Positions 32,851-43,739 of a DNA stretch of 64,000 nucleotides are shown here, piece after piece. The position numbers and the translations under genes were made by a program. The notes under the pieces are model-generated. The model was given only the letters and a program-made list of their open reading frames with translations. It ran no database searches and was not told where the DNA came from. Source of the stretch: Pogonophryne albipinna (Eukaryota; Chordata; Actinopteri; Perciformes; Artedidraconidae); contig CM053256.1 of the NCBI GenBank assembly GCA_028583405.1, positions 15,220,107 through 15,284,106 of the forward strand. The letters are read 5' to 3'. Position 1 is the stretch's first letter. Every line of letters begins with the position of its first letter.

Positions 32851-32967
32851 GCAGCGATTTCTTCGGTCGTTAATTCAGAAAAAAAAACTAGTGCGCTCTG
32901 CCTGGCTACGTTAGCTAGCTGTTTATATTAGCACCTCCAGGATATTTGCACCTCCAGGAAAATGGCG

Positions 32968-32998
<31 letters not shown>

Positions 32999-33075
32999 GG
33001 CGCGCGTTGCATTGTGGGTAGCTCGTGACGTCACTGTGTGTGAAAGAATAGCTAAGATAAGATAACTTTAACAAG
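32851..33075. promoter_or_regulatory. Candidate bidirectional promoter between YqaJ-like and THAP exons
   Basis: 225 bp between two divergent ATGs. It contains an (AT)n tract near 32971-32998, the words GCGCGCGTTGC and GCATTGTGGG, and a TGACGTCA CRE-type palindrome. A shared promoter is an inference from layout. Confidence 0.35.
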
Positions 33076-33182
33076 ATGCCTGTGCTGTGTGCTTCGTACC
33101 AGGTTGTTATCATACCAGCAATGGATCTTGCTCGTTCTTTCGCTTCCTGTCTGATGAAAGGACCAGGAGTGGCTGGATCAAG
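33076..33182 (+). pseudogene. THAP-domain N-terminal exon (frameshifted)
   Basis: The ATG at 33076 gives MPVLCASY. After an apparent two-base insertion the next frame reads GCYHTSNGSCSFFRF and ERTRSGWIK, which is the C-x4-C ... F-x-FP ... W layout of a THAP zinc-finger start. It ends near a possible donor (GTTAGC). THAP domains bind DNA and occur in P-element-like, Kolobok and ISL2EU transposases. Its C-x2-H half was not found downstream. Confidence 0.55.
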
Positions 33183-34078
33183 TTAGCTACCTAGCTAGTA
33201 GCAAGCACGTTAGTTAGCATTACAGTCTTAGCCTTGTCATTTGTATTAGCCTTAACATCAAGTAACATCAAGTAACCCAAAATATTAAACAGTAGAGTGG
33301 TAGTCATATTTCGTGAACCCTTTGAAGAGTACTGTCACACCGGTGTGATCATTCTATAATACACCATTTAAGCCCGGGTGAGAAATGCTAACGCTAACGC
33401 CACATTAGCATCGGCGATCTTTTCTACTTCATGCTATCTGCACAAATGGTGCATTTTTTAAATATTGAAGTTAAAAGCATCAATCTGGTGCACTTTGAGA
33501 GCAAAATTAAGAGATCTATGGATACATCTCTCAACACCCATACAAAACAGAACTGTAAGCAGATTTTTCTTTATGGATATTTTACAAATCACTTAAACTG
33601 TATTCTTGTTTTGTCATATAGTATTTCATAACTGTTTTTCATGTATTCTCTCTGGCTGTCCATCTCATAATGTTCACATAGAAACTAGCTGTCAATAGGA
33701 ATATCATTCAGAAGAATTACAAAAAGACGTTGCACATTTACATTCAGGTGTTGTTATGGCAACGTCAGTGGCCATACAGCCATATTTACTGCTGCAAATA
33801 CGTTCAAACATGCTGTCGACACGTAAAGCAGTGTCGACAGCACTAGCTTCATGTCGAACAGTAAGTCAACATTTCCCAGAGAGCTTTCTTTGAAATCACC
33901 AGGTAACGCTAAAAAACATTACATTTAGATTGTATGACAAAGTGTTTATTTAATATATCTGGCTAGCTACTTGCTAACGGTTTAGCTTACCCCCGCGATT
34001 CAAAGTAACGTCAACGTAGCTGTAATTTATGCTTTGCTTACATGTTCGCATAACTTGGAAGTTTACTGACATTTAACA
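33183..34078. other. Worn repeat DNA
   Basis: Contains copy 2 of the hAT-associated block (33455-33530). Otherwise no gene or complete element was recognised. A short GTGTCGACAG-type inverted word lies near 33815-33845. Confidence 0.4.
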
Positions 34079-34874
34079 TGGGCGTCGCAGCCATTATATG
34101 AGGGTGGGACAAGTCCCCCCCACTTTTTCAAATGATTAGTTTAGACCCCCCCACTTTTACCATGGAAAGTCCGTAAATCGTTCTCTCCACTCGCCGCACT
34201 TTGTAGAGCGCTGTGTCAGTGCTTTACTATCAACTCCATTCCACTTGCTTATTGAGAGAATGCCCAAATCAATTAAACTCGGTACCATGTTTTCACTGCT
34301 ACTTTGTACCAAGGCAGATTCTCCCATAGCGCGCGCATGTTCAAGGAGTGTTGCCATTAGTGATGGGAATTCCGATTCCCTTCGGGGACACAAATCTTTT
34401 GATTCAGTTCACTTGAAAGATTCGTTCACTGATTCGTTCACCGGTTCGCGAACGACTTCTGGTGATTTGCACGTTCGCGAACGATTCGTCTTTGTACTTA
34501 ATTCGTTCAGTGAGTCTTCACTACTGCCGAAGTCCGTACAAGAAGTTTGCTGGCGTAACTTGTATGATATTAAAACACATTTTACACCTCACCTTGTTGC
34601 CCCATGATTTATGCTCTGGGAATAGGCTACATATTATTTAAGAAATATAATTGGCCATTGTTAAATCTCTCATAAATGTGTGCCTGACTATACGATGTAT
34701 TACAGCAGGCTAGCACGTTATACTTTCAAACCCATGCACGTACTATGTGGCCTAACTTAAATCCCAAAGCATTAAACTCCATTCGGCCGAGTTCAAAGTG
34801 AATAAAAATATATATCCTCTACATCGGTGACGATTTATTCATATTCTATAGTATGTACCCATCTATGTTTACCT

Positions 34875-35435
34875 TTAGCTAGCGGCTAAGCTAGCTGGAC
34901 GCTACGGAGCCCAGCTATCCGCCCTCTGAAGCTTTTAGGGCCGACAGGGAGAGGAGAATGTCCCGCTAACGCTGTGTGTGTGTGTTTCACATTAGCGGGA
35001 TGCTATGGAGCTCAGGTATCCGCCATCTGAAGCTTTTAGGGCCGACAGGGGGAGGAGAATACAACGCTGTGTGTATTTATCGCTAAGCTAGCGGCTAAGC
35101 TAGCTGGACGCTACGGAGCCCAGCTATCCGCCCTCTGGAGCTTTTAGGGCCGACAGGGAGAGGAGAATGTTCCGCTAACGCTGTGTGTGTGTATTTCACA
35201 TTAGCGGGACGCTATGGAGCTCAGGTATCCGCCATCTGAAGCTTTTAGGGCCGACAGGGGGTGGAGAATACAACGCTGTGTGTATTTATCGCTAAGCTAG
35301 CTGGACGCTACGGAGCCCAGCTATCCGCCCTCTGAAGCTTTTAGGGCCGACAGGGGGTGGAGAATACAACGCTGTGTGTATTTATCGCTAAGCTAGCTGG
35401 ACGCTACGGTTCCGGTATCCGTCCTCTTTATTGCG
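34875..35435. repeat. Two-type minisatellite, about 100-bp units
   Basis: Five and a half units. Type A carries GGACGCTACGGAGCCCAGCT and type B carries GCTATGGAGCTCAGGTATCC. Both share AGCTTTTAGGGCCGACAGGG. The order is A-B-A-B-A, then a degenerate A-like unit, so the array grew partly as A-B dimers of about 205 bp. Each spacer holds GCTAGC or CATTAGCGGG and a short GTGTGT run. Confidence 0.85.
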
Positions 35436-35446
35436 GACAGGTTGAG

Positions 35447-35448
<2 letters not shown>

Positions 35449-35520
<72 letters not shown>
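35449..35520. repeat. (GT)n microsatellite, 36 units
   Basis: Perfect tract at the end of the minisatellite, inside the hAT MITE. Each minisatellite unit already has a short GTGTGT run that could have seeded it. Confidence 0.97.
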
Positions 35521-35521
<1 letters not shown>

Positions 35522-35892
35522 GGAGCTCAGGTGAGAGGGCTCTGATTACAGTACACTGTAGGAAACAGTTCTGAACTGTTTCCTACAGTTCTTTAAGTTC
35601 GTCGTTCGCGAACAGCTTCTCTTTAGCTTTTGGCGGAAGGCGGCGACTCAAACAAACGAATCGTTTTGTGGGAGGAATCAGTTCATCTCGTTCACTTCAA
35701 AGATTCGTTCAAAAAGAACGAATCGTTCGCGAACGACCCATCACTAGTTGCCATAGTTGGACAGCTCAGATCTGTTGTATGAAGCGATGCCGGTAGCGGA
35801 GGTAAGGCACACACACCAAGTGTTCAGGACATTGTTAATACAGCGAAAATCAAAGCTGACGATCTCTTGGTTTGATATGTTTTCTCCCCCAG

Positions 35893-36631
35893 ACAACATG
35901 GACATAAGAACATTTGTTTCAAAGAATAGGAAAGTAAGTCTTCAGCTGGTAGCAGTTAATCAGTTAACAGTGATGGCGGCGGCGGCAAAAGCGTCTCACT
36001 TCTGGAGAGGAGTTTCGTCTTTATGTCATGATAGAGAGATACAAATACTGAATAGTTGAGATGAGAAAAGGCATCGAAATGCCAGGTTACTAGTATTTAT
36101 CATGTAAACAGGGAACATGAATAACCGATCTCTCTTTGCTCATGTAAACACCATGATGTACTGTAGAGACGCAGTCAGTGTGTTTTACTGGAGCCTCAGT
36201 TCGATAAGAGATTATTTTCTGAGTTCTTTAACTTCGGTACTCTCTCTCAAAATGGTAATGTGCATTATGTTTTAATTACACTTCTTATCATTCAGAAGCT
36301 TTTTGTGTGTGTTTATGTTTTACTGAGTGCTTATAGGCCATTTCCATCCCAGTATTCAGTTAACTGTTTATTTTCTGTGCACATTACATAGACTAGCTAA
36401 TATTCTACATACTGCTTGGGACTTTGAGTCTTCAAAATGTCCAATGTCACAGACTGAGACTTACTTTAGAGTCAGTTGTATTTACATTCAGTATGACTTG
36501 TTATGGTTCAATGTGAAAGAGTATACTGCTCAATAAATAATGATCACTTCACCACCTCTCTTGACATATAGGCGCTTGAGAGTGAGTCAGAGGCAGAACA
36601 CAGGGACAGTGGAGAGAGGTCCATTGCTGAG
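35893..36631 (+). other. Two candidate exons (MDIRTF start and an acidic exon)
   Basis: Exon-like piece 35893-35933: acceptor CTCCCCCAG, an ATG at 35898 giving MDIRTFVSKNRK, donor AAA|GTAAGT. Piece 36572-36631: acceptor GACATATAG, 20 codons ALESESEAEHRDSGERSIAE, donor GAG|GTGAGT. Both are phase 0 and join cleanly. The MDIRTF start resembles N-termini of hAT/ZMYM1-like proteins (compare 32132 and 37316), so this may be a transposon gene or the 5' end of the PWWP3-like gene further right. I cannot decide. Confidence 0.45.
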
Positions 36632-37229
36632 GTGAGTGATGAAAGGGAAATGACAGTGTAGAGTAAATTGTGATGTGGACTCTCATCCCAGAATTTTAAG
36701 GAAATCAGTGGGGATATTGAACAGGACACATTTCAGTCAAGGGGCATCATATGACCAATATAGACAGAAGAGCAACATTTATTTGAACATTTAAGTCAAT
36801 GATACCATTCCTAGGTGAACTTAACATCTGTATGGAGTCAGATTAGTCTCAATATTAATAAATGCTCACAGAAGGATTCACAAATGTATAAATGACTATC
36901 CACAACAATATCTCTCAATGCACTCACAAATATTTATTGTTGTATATAAATGTACAAAAAATTGGCATTTAAACTGCTTTTTATTAATTCAAAGACGGCT
37001 CTGAATTAATAATCAAATATGTTTCCTTTCTTTACTACTGGATGAAATTACAAAATGCACCCATCATTTTCCTCATGCTAGTATAGCCACATAAAAGTAT
37101 CAAACCACCTGTTAAAATGCACCAGAATACAGGAAATCTATTTTTTTTCGTGGGGGAGGACCCCGACACCACCCCGTTAAAAATGCCCCCCCCACATTCA
37201 GGATGCTTCCTACGCCCATGTTTACATAC

Positions 37230-37322
37230 CTTGTTTACCTGTGGCTCTGGGGTTGTTGTGTGAGCTACCACTTGAGAATTGTCGTCTTTTTTAAGAAAAA
37301 ATGTTCTTATGTCCATCTTCAA
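37230..37322 (-). other. Candidate first exon MDIRTFFLKKDD (hAT/ZMYM1-like)
   Basis: The ATG at 37316 (or 37322) opens MDIRTFFLKKDDNSQ and ends with QVNK at donor AAG|GTATGT. It faces the plus-strand MDIRTF exon at 35898. Directly to its left is a terminal-like block of a G-rich hAT end (37140-37218). It is probably the start of a hAT-type transposase or derived gene; the rest was not found. Confidence 0.45.
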
Positions 37323-38055
37323 AAACTCTGATTCCGACTGACAGTTTAAACATTGTCACAGCTCACAGGATAGGTACCTGTCAGCCAATAAGACATGTTT
37401 ATTTCCATTCAACTCTCAGGTTGGTCTGGTGTCTTGCCTCTGTTGCATTCACTGAACACGGGAAATTACAATCCTGCCGTCCTCTCTAGTGTCATGATGA
37501 GGTTCAGATAAAGCACTGCTAATGTATTATATTATTGACTCAATAATATAATACATGACTTTGAGTGTAGGCAATCAAGGCATATTAACAAAATGAATTA
37601 AACATACTTATCACGGCGACGGTGTACTGAGATTTTTTTCTTTCATTTTTAAAAAAAACATTTCATTTTTTTTTTTTTTGCTAGGGGGCCCCTTAGTGGC
37701 TGCGGGGCCCTAAGCGGCCGCTTATGTCGCTTAATGGGTCGGGCCGGCTCTGCTTGCATGTCTTAATAAAATTCTACAGTATGCCTGGTATTTTGCCATG
37801 GAGGCCAGCTTTGACTTCAGCATTGTAAGTATTAAGGAAAGAAGTCACATTAAAATGCTATAACAAACTTAATGAAAATTGATGCTCTTTCTTTAGCATG
37901 ACATGTCTCTCCTGAGAAGGTGGTGGTGTGTTATCCTGGTGGAAAACTTTGGACTGGAAGGGTATGCTGCAGTGCTACAAAAACATTTGAATTTGGGGGG
38001 AACACCTGGCTCTAAAATTCAACCTTCTGGTGAAGAAAATGTGTCTTAATTGCAG

Positions 38056-38417
38056 GTATGGAAAGAAGTTTGCTCACTATAGTGAGGAAGGCAGGGCGAC
38101 CCTTAGCGACAATGTACCAACTACATTCAGGATCAGTCGTAAAAGGACGCATGCAAGCAGCACCATGGTCAGTGTATCGCTCAACGTATCTATGACCCTG
38201 TGTGCCTGTTTCAGAATGGGTTACTACTCCTAAAACACATACTACATAGAACTTATGGTACATGCAACATTTGTTTTGTGTGGTACTGTGTCATTCTGAA
38301 TCGAGCCTGGATCATTTTTGTAGGAGTTAAACCGTGCATGTAAAGCACTGTCAAAATAATGGTTGACTGTCTACAGATGCCCCTGGACACTGACGAAGAC
38401 CACTCCTATAACAAGAG
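38056..38417 (+). other. Two candidate exons, the second cut by a LINE
   Basis: Piece 38056-38167: acceptor TAATTGCAG, 37 codons beginning YGKKFAHYSEEGRATLSD, donor ATG|GTCAGT. Piece 38377-38417: acceptor CTGTCTACAG, MPLDTDEDHSYNK, then the LINE begins. The AAGAG at 38413-38417 is repeated after the LINE (40946-40950) and is followed by TCG|GTTAGT, a plausible donor. The exon phases fit (0 to 0). These may be upstream exons of the PWWP3-like gene at 41-43 kb. No PWWP domain itself is visible. Confidence 0.4.
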
Positions 38418-40945
38418 GCCTTACAGCTTCCTTCCTTGTGGACAGTCCTACTCGCCCTAATATTAAGTCCCCTAATAAATCCTCCCTAATTGATCTCATT
38501 TTAACTAATGTTCCCCATAAATATTCATCTGTGGGAGTATTTGCAAATGATCTGAGTGATCACTGTGTTGTAGCCACAATTAGGGACACTAAGGTCCAAA
38601 AGGTTAAACCTCGGATTATTATTAAGAGAGACAAAAAACATTTTGTGGAGCAGGGTTTTGTGCATGATCTGTTTGATTTTGATTGGGGTAAAATCGATCT
38701 GTGTGCTGATGTAGAAACCGCATGGTCTTATTTTTATCTTGGTTTTATGGAGATCATTGATAGACATGCACCCCTGCGTAAATTTAGAGTAAAGGGACGA
38801 GACAATCCTTGGTTTTCTGCTAATCTGTCCAGTCTCCTTCATGAGAGAAACAAGGCCTGGGCAAAGGCTAGGAAATCAGGCTCAGAGGTAGAATGGCTGC
38901 GTTTTAGGCAGCTAAGGAATAGCTTCACATCGCAAATCAAGAGTGCAAAATCAAAGTATTATCTGTCAGTAACCACAAAGAATCTGAATAATCCTGGAAA
39001 ATTTTGGAAAGCCATTAAATCGTTATCCATCGGCGATATCCGTAATGAGCTACCTCCGTGCATTACCACAGCATCTGGCTCTATATCGGACAGGGCTACT
39101 ATGCTAAATTGCTTTAATGAGCATTTTGTGTCCTGTGGTTCTCTATTTGATTCTGTCACTAACTCTGCTTCTGTGAACACTACAGTATGTGACTCTGAAA
39201 AACGTGGTCTGGAAAACCCTTTCAGTTTTACCCCTTTTACTGTTGATGTTGTTCGTGAAGCTTTAACCAAGTTAGATCCTAAGAAACCGGCTGGCCCGTA
39301 CAACGTAGAACCTTTCTTTTTAAAGATAGCTGCAGATTTTATTGCTCCACCTCTCACTACTCTTTTTAACCTCTCCCTCAGCACTAACACAATTCCAAAA
39401 TTGTGGAAGTCAGCGTATGTCCTGCCTTTGCTAAAAGGAGGGGAGGCCACCTTATTAAATAACTATAGGCCAATCTCTAAGTTGTCAGTTCTGGCTAAGG
39501 TTCTTGAACGCTTAGTGAGTGAACAGGTAAAGGTGTTTTTATGTACAAATGACATCCTGTCTAAACATCAGTCAGGCTTCAGAAAGCAACATAGCACCAT
39601 CACTGCCACAATGAAAGTGGTGAATGATGTGGCGAGTATTTTAGATAATAAGCAGAGTTGTGCAGCTCTATTTATTGACCTTTCCAAAGCGTTTGACACC
39701 GTTGATCATCGCATCTTAAAGCAGAGGCTAGCCAGTATAGGCATGTCCAGCCATGCAGTGGGGTGGTTTGTAAACTACCTCTCTGAAAGGTCCCAATGTG
39801 TTCATTTTGATGGGCTGTCTTCTGAGTGGTTGAACATTGCAAATGGTGTTCCCCAAGGTTCTGTTTTAGGTCCACTTTTATTCTCCATCTACATCAACAG
39901 TTTAGGTGAAAATGTGGATGAAGCTACTTTACATTTTTATGCGGATGATACCGTGATGTACTGTGCAGGTCCCTCCATTAAGGAAGCTGGTGTTAAATTA
40001 CAGGCTGTTTTTAACATTATTCAGACTCAGCTCTCTGAACTAAAGCTTCTTTTAAATGTTGAGAAAACCAAGGTAATGCTCTTTTCTAAAGCTAAAAAGA
40101 CACCAGAGCCTGTTTTAGATATTGTAACTACGCAAGGAATAAAACTTGAAGTGGTTACCTGTTATAAATACCTTGGTATCTGGCTTGATGATTGTCTCAC
40201 TTTTAAACTTCATGTCAATAACCTGCTTAAAAAGCTGAGGGTTAGGCTAGGTTTCTTCTACAGGAACAAGTCCTGTTTCTCGCTTGAGGCCAGGAAAAGG
40301 CTAGTCACTGTGACCTTTTTACCTGTGCTGGACTATGGTGATTTGATGTATATGAATGCACCTGCCAATTGCCTGAACAAGTTAGATGCCGCGTATCACA
40401 GCGCACTAAGATTTGTGACAAACTGTAAAGCATTAACCCATCACTGTACCCTGTATGCAAGGGCTGGTTTGCTTTCACTAACTGTACGGAGGCTCAGTCA
40501 CTGGTACATTTTTATATACAAAGCCATGTTAGGGAAACTTCCATCTTATATCTGCTCCCTGATCTCACGGAAAATTGTAAGTGGCTACTGCCTGAGATCG
40601 AATGCTGTGGTTTTATTAAATGTGCCAACTGCTAGGACTGTCTTAGGGAAGACAGCTTTTAGATGCGCAGCTCCTCTGTCTTGGAATAGTCTGCAAATTA
40701 AATGGAAACTGAACAATCTGGTGCCACTAAATGTTTTTAAAGCTCGGTTGGATGCTAGTCAATCGGAAGCTATTGGTACCTGTTTATGTGGATAATTATG
40801 TAAATGATGCTGTATGATGTCCTTTTGTTGTTCTATTTATGTTTTTATGTTTCATGTGGAACTACTTGAGCAGGTCTCCCTTGAAAAAGAGATCAATGAT
40901 CTCAATGGGATTTATCTGTATAAATAAAGGTTTGAAATGAAATGA
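38418..40945 (+). mobile_element. 5'-truncated non-LTR retrotransposon (LINE)
   Basis: About 2.5 kb: the end of an APE-type endonuclease, reverse transcriptase, C-terminal region, a short 3' UTR with AGATCAATGATCTCAATGGG and a terminal ATAAATAAAGG-(TTTGAAATGAAATGAA) tail. Flanking AAGAG (38413-38417 and 40946-40950) is a likely short target duplication. The jockey/L2/I superfamily is likely; the tail resembles Nimb-type elements, but this is not certain. Confidence 0.85.
38430..40795 (+). CDS. LINE ORF2 (endonuclease end and reverse transcriptase), 5'-truncated
   Basis: Open for nearly 800 codons without a stop, which is unusual for a truncated copy and suggests a young insertion. It begins inside the endonuclease domain (SSLIDLILTN, then NDLSDHCVV with the conserved SDH). 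It then carries RT blocks: NYRPISKLSVLAKVLERLV, HQSGFRKQHSTITA, AALFIDLSKAFDTVDH with catalytic Asp, NGVPQGSVLGPLLFSIYIN, and FYADDTVMY with the catalytic ADD. The C-terminal part (LEARKRLVTVTFLPVLDYGD) is typical of these LINEs. No RNase H or zinc knuckle is seen. The missing 5' part includes most of the endonuclease, so it cannot mobilise itself. The ATG at 38363 lies in flanking DNA and is not the real start. Confidence 0.9.
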
Positions 40946-40950
40946 AAGAG

Positions 40951-41159
40951 TCGGTTAGTGTGAATGGAGTTTATTGCATACAAACATACTATCCGCCATT
41001 CATATGGAAATTGAGGATTTTGAATCCTCTTTTTAGCGTCACATGTACACAGCACAGCAGACACAGTGAAATATAGACTCTGCATTGAACCCATCCTAGT
41101 ATCAGGAGTATCTAATATTCAGAGCATTCCACTCAATAATATTTGGCCTGTGTACCCAT
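40951..41159. other. Intron-like spacer after the LINE
   Basis: No feature was seen beyond the possible donor GTTAGT at 40954. Confidence 0.4.
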
Positions 41160-43179
41160 TAAGGAAAGTCATGTTACCATGGACAAAGAAGACGGAAGCC
41201 TGGATGGCGAAAACGCATCTTTCAAGATGCTTGAGGTCAGTCAGGAAGTGCAAATATTCATGGGAATTACTTATTCAGAGTTGAATTTAACATGTTTAAG
41301 CATTGTCAATTACAATTTAGGAAAGGGCTCAACAAGCTCAGCACCATCGAAGACTGACCAGTGGCTTGTTAATAGATTGTATCACTCAGGACAAAGGCTT
41401 ACTGCAACATCTTGAAGTGAGTTTGCAATTGAAATGTCTAAGTAAAGGGACTCATTTTAAGCACAATATAAATAATTAAAGTGAAATATGTATTTTTAGC
41501 ATTATCCCAGTAAAATATAGCATTTGCAGGCAATCATCACTGGACAAGTTAAGTCTCCTTGGGCAAAGAAGGAGGAAAGGGTCATCATCTTCAAAGAAGA
41601 TGATGACCAGGTGGACCGAGTGTTGTCATTCCTCTCACAAGTGGTTGAGAAAACACAGACAGAGAGAAGGTTCACAGATGAGGTGGCATTCGTCATGGAT
41701 GTGCTTCTGCCAGAGGTTAGATTTCACTGACTTTTTATTTGTATTTGTCGACTACACATTATATAAAATTACATATGTTGCTCTTAAACTCATGGTCAAT
41801 GTCCAGTAGAATGTTGATGCCAATTGGTCTGGCATAATTGTCACCTGCAGAATGGCACAACCTTTATTGGATGTCTACATTTTACTCTAACTGTTAAACG
41901 TGTGGCTTTAATCCCTTCATGACACAGGTGACAGTTGTTGGAGCAATGAGTGGTCTGAAACCCACCTCGGCTCCGCGCGTCCTTTGATGAGCTGGTCAGA
42001 TTTATAAAAGAAGGAATTCAAAGCACCAGATAAAGGGTTAAACAATAATCTGTTTTAATGGTAAAAGAACAACAATACAATTTAAAGGGCACCCCTGCTC
42101 TGTTCCCAGTGCTGGGAGATCTTACTATCTTGGCGGCTGGAGGAAAAGAGACCGGACAAAGCACACAACAGGATACATGTAAGAACAACGGGGAGTAGTT
42201 GTGTCCGATGCTCCTCCCATAGGGCCCATCCATTGGGAGATATAAAAACGATAGCCTGTCGCAGCGAATCAGCGCGAGCCAGCCAGGAGGCAACCCGGAA
42301 ACAAGAGTCTCTTCAGTTTGAGGCAAAACAAACACATCTGGTGTTCGTTGTCACACATTCTTGCAGTTTGGACACACACACACATTTTTTGCATAGATTT
42401 CCCTCTCTCCGGCCCCTCCCCCATCAGTTCAATACACACAGCTCCACACACCCTTGGCATTTTAAAGATATGTCTAAAATATAGTTGTTTATAGTTGACT
42501 AATACAAGTAATACATGTAAGTTACTTTAATATCAATAATATCGAGGAAAACATTACCTCTGCTCTTAAGCAGTCCTACAGCCATGCTTCTGAAATAGTA
42601 ACATACACTCATTCTACCATGCAGCATTCCAGAGGTTTGAGCTGTTGTCCAAATAAGGATATCTCATCTCCCACATCTCCTCCAAATACAAAGGTTTCAC
42701 TTCTCATATTTCCAGCTTCTTGTTATACAGACTGCTACTATTTAATACAAAGTAATTAAGTATACACATGAATATATAAAAACACACTTCTTATATATCA
42801 GGTGACATGAATATACCAGAAATACGCTGTATTAAACTTTCTGCTATAACACGTTACTTTACAGTCCACGCCCTCGCAGCTGTATTCTCGGTTTCCCTTG
42901 AAAGAGCCAAGGAAACGTATAAATGTGGACCCGAGTATGACTGGAGGTAAGCTGGAAACATGAGGAGAATGCTAATACAATTTCCATTAAAGTGTACAAC
43001 CCCTGATGCATGTGAATGTATAATATTACATATATGACTTCTTTATACCATCTTGTCTTATCAGTGAGATGGAATTTTGTTCTCATGACCTCACCAAGAA
43101 CACCAAGAAGAGTGAGGAAGCGCACCAAAGGACTTCAGTGAAAGATTCCGAAGAGCTTTGGATTCCGAGGAGTTTTTAA
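41160..43179 (+). CDS. PWWP3A/PWWP3B (MUM1)-like protein, C-terminal exons
   Basis: Five exons: about 41160-41235, 41321-41416, 41530-41715, 42865-42946 and 43065-43179. The last ends at TAA and is followed by AATAAA (43342). In order they encode ENASFKMLE, ERAQQAQHHRRLTSGLLIDC, IIFKEDDDQVDRVLSFLSQV, FTDEVAFVMDVLLPE, and ALAAVFSVSLERAKETYKCG. This is the same order as the C-terminal helical region of PWWP3A/PWWP3B (chromatin proteins linked to DNA repair), where an ED(E/D)QLD motif and a VLLPEAI motif occur. Exons 1-3 join in frame. Exon 4 needs a one-base offset relative to exon 3, so the gene may be decaying or use another splice. No PWWP domain was found. The assignment is from memory of the family and moderately sure. 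Confidence 0.6.
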
Positions 43180-43341
43180 ATAGGCTTTAACCTCCTGCAG
43201 GTCAATCCTGGCTGCTTACATTTTTATTTAAAATCATGTAAGATTTTACTGTTGGGATCAATTTAAAAGGTTATTTTTAGTTTTTTTTAAGCAGACCAGC
43301 TTGAATGGTGCCCCTCTGATTTTCCACATGATGTTCTGTTC

Positions 43342-43347
43342 AATAAA
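43342..43347 (+). terminator. Polyadenylation signal of the PWWP3-like gene
   Basis: AATAAA 163 bases after the stop codon, in TTCAATAAATGTTC, with T-rich DNA upstream. Confidence 0.6.
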
Positions 43348-43489
43348 TGTTCATTGACGAAAACGGTATCAGTGTCTTATTTTATATTCATCACAGTGAA
43401 TGCTGAACTTGCCGGACCATATACTGTAGTTGAAAGTACACAATGAAACACTGGCTTGCTTGTATCAAATCAACACAATTCCCACATGC

Positions 43490-43730
43490 CCTACCCCGGA
43501 ACCTGCGGTCTTCAAACTCTGGGCCCCCGCACCAACCTGCGATCCTTCGGGGACAGAGCCTTCAAAAGGGCCCTCAAGTCCCATCTGTTTGCCAAGGCCT
43601 TTGGCCCCAACTGTTCGTCTGACTGGCTGCCTTTTGTTATGTTTGTTTCTACTCCTGTTCTTCTTTTTAAAGCGATCTTGGGTGTCATGAAAGGCGCTAT
43701 ATAAATCCAAGTTATTATTATTAATACATC
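43490..43730 (+). mobile_element. L2-type LINE 3' fragment
   Basis: A short frame reads TLGPRTNLRSFGDRAFKRAL followed by KSHLFAKAFG, the very C-terminus of L2/Maui-type ORF2. It is followed by the typical 3' end with GGCGCTATATAAAT and TTATTATTATTA. It is heavily 5'-truncated. Confidence 0.75.
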
Positions 43731-43739
43731 CCATACACA

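Larger units (their letters stand above)
34358..35746. mobile_element. hAT MITE carrying a minisatellite and a GT tract
   Basis: A 1389-bp element with ends TAGTGATGGG ... CCCATCACTA and the perfect 8-bp duplication GTTGCCAT (34350-34357 and 35747-35754). The subterminal regions are full of TTCGCGAACGA and GATTCGTTC words in both orientations. There is no transposase. The centre is a tandem repeat of about 100-bp units and then a (GT)n tract. Confidence 0.95.
34079..37218 (+). mobile_element. Possible hAT element, interrupted by a nested MITE
   Basis: The left end CATGGGCGTCGCAGCC plus a G/C-rich subterminal block, and the right end, whose reverse complement is CATGGGCGTAGGAAGC plus a run of G, share CATGGGCGT. 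Inside are a plus-strand MDIRTF start and a nested 1.39-kb hAT MITE. I could not find a convincing 8-bp duplication, so the pairing of the ends is tentative. Confidence 0.35.

Noticed and set aside
34875..35435. Regular direct repeats that could be mistaken for a CRISPR array
   Set aside because: Units of about 100 bp without unique spacers, inside a eukaryotic hAT MITE; it is a minisatellite.
38363..38440. ATG at 38363 as the start of the LINE protein
   Set aside because: It lies in DNA before the probable insertion point; the real endonuclease start is missing through 5' truncation.
38959..39450. 163-codon minus-strand frame inside the LINE
   Set aside because: Antisense shadow of the LINE reverse transcriptase frame.
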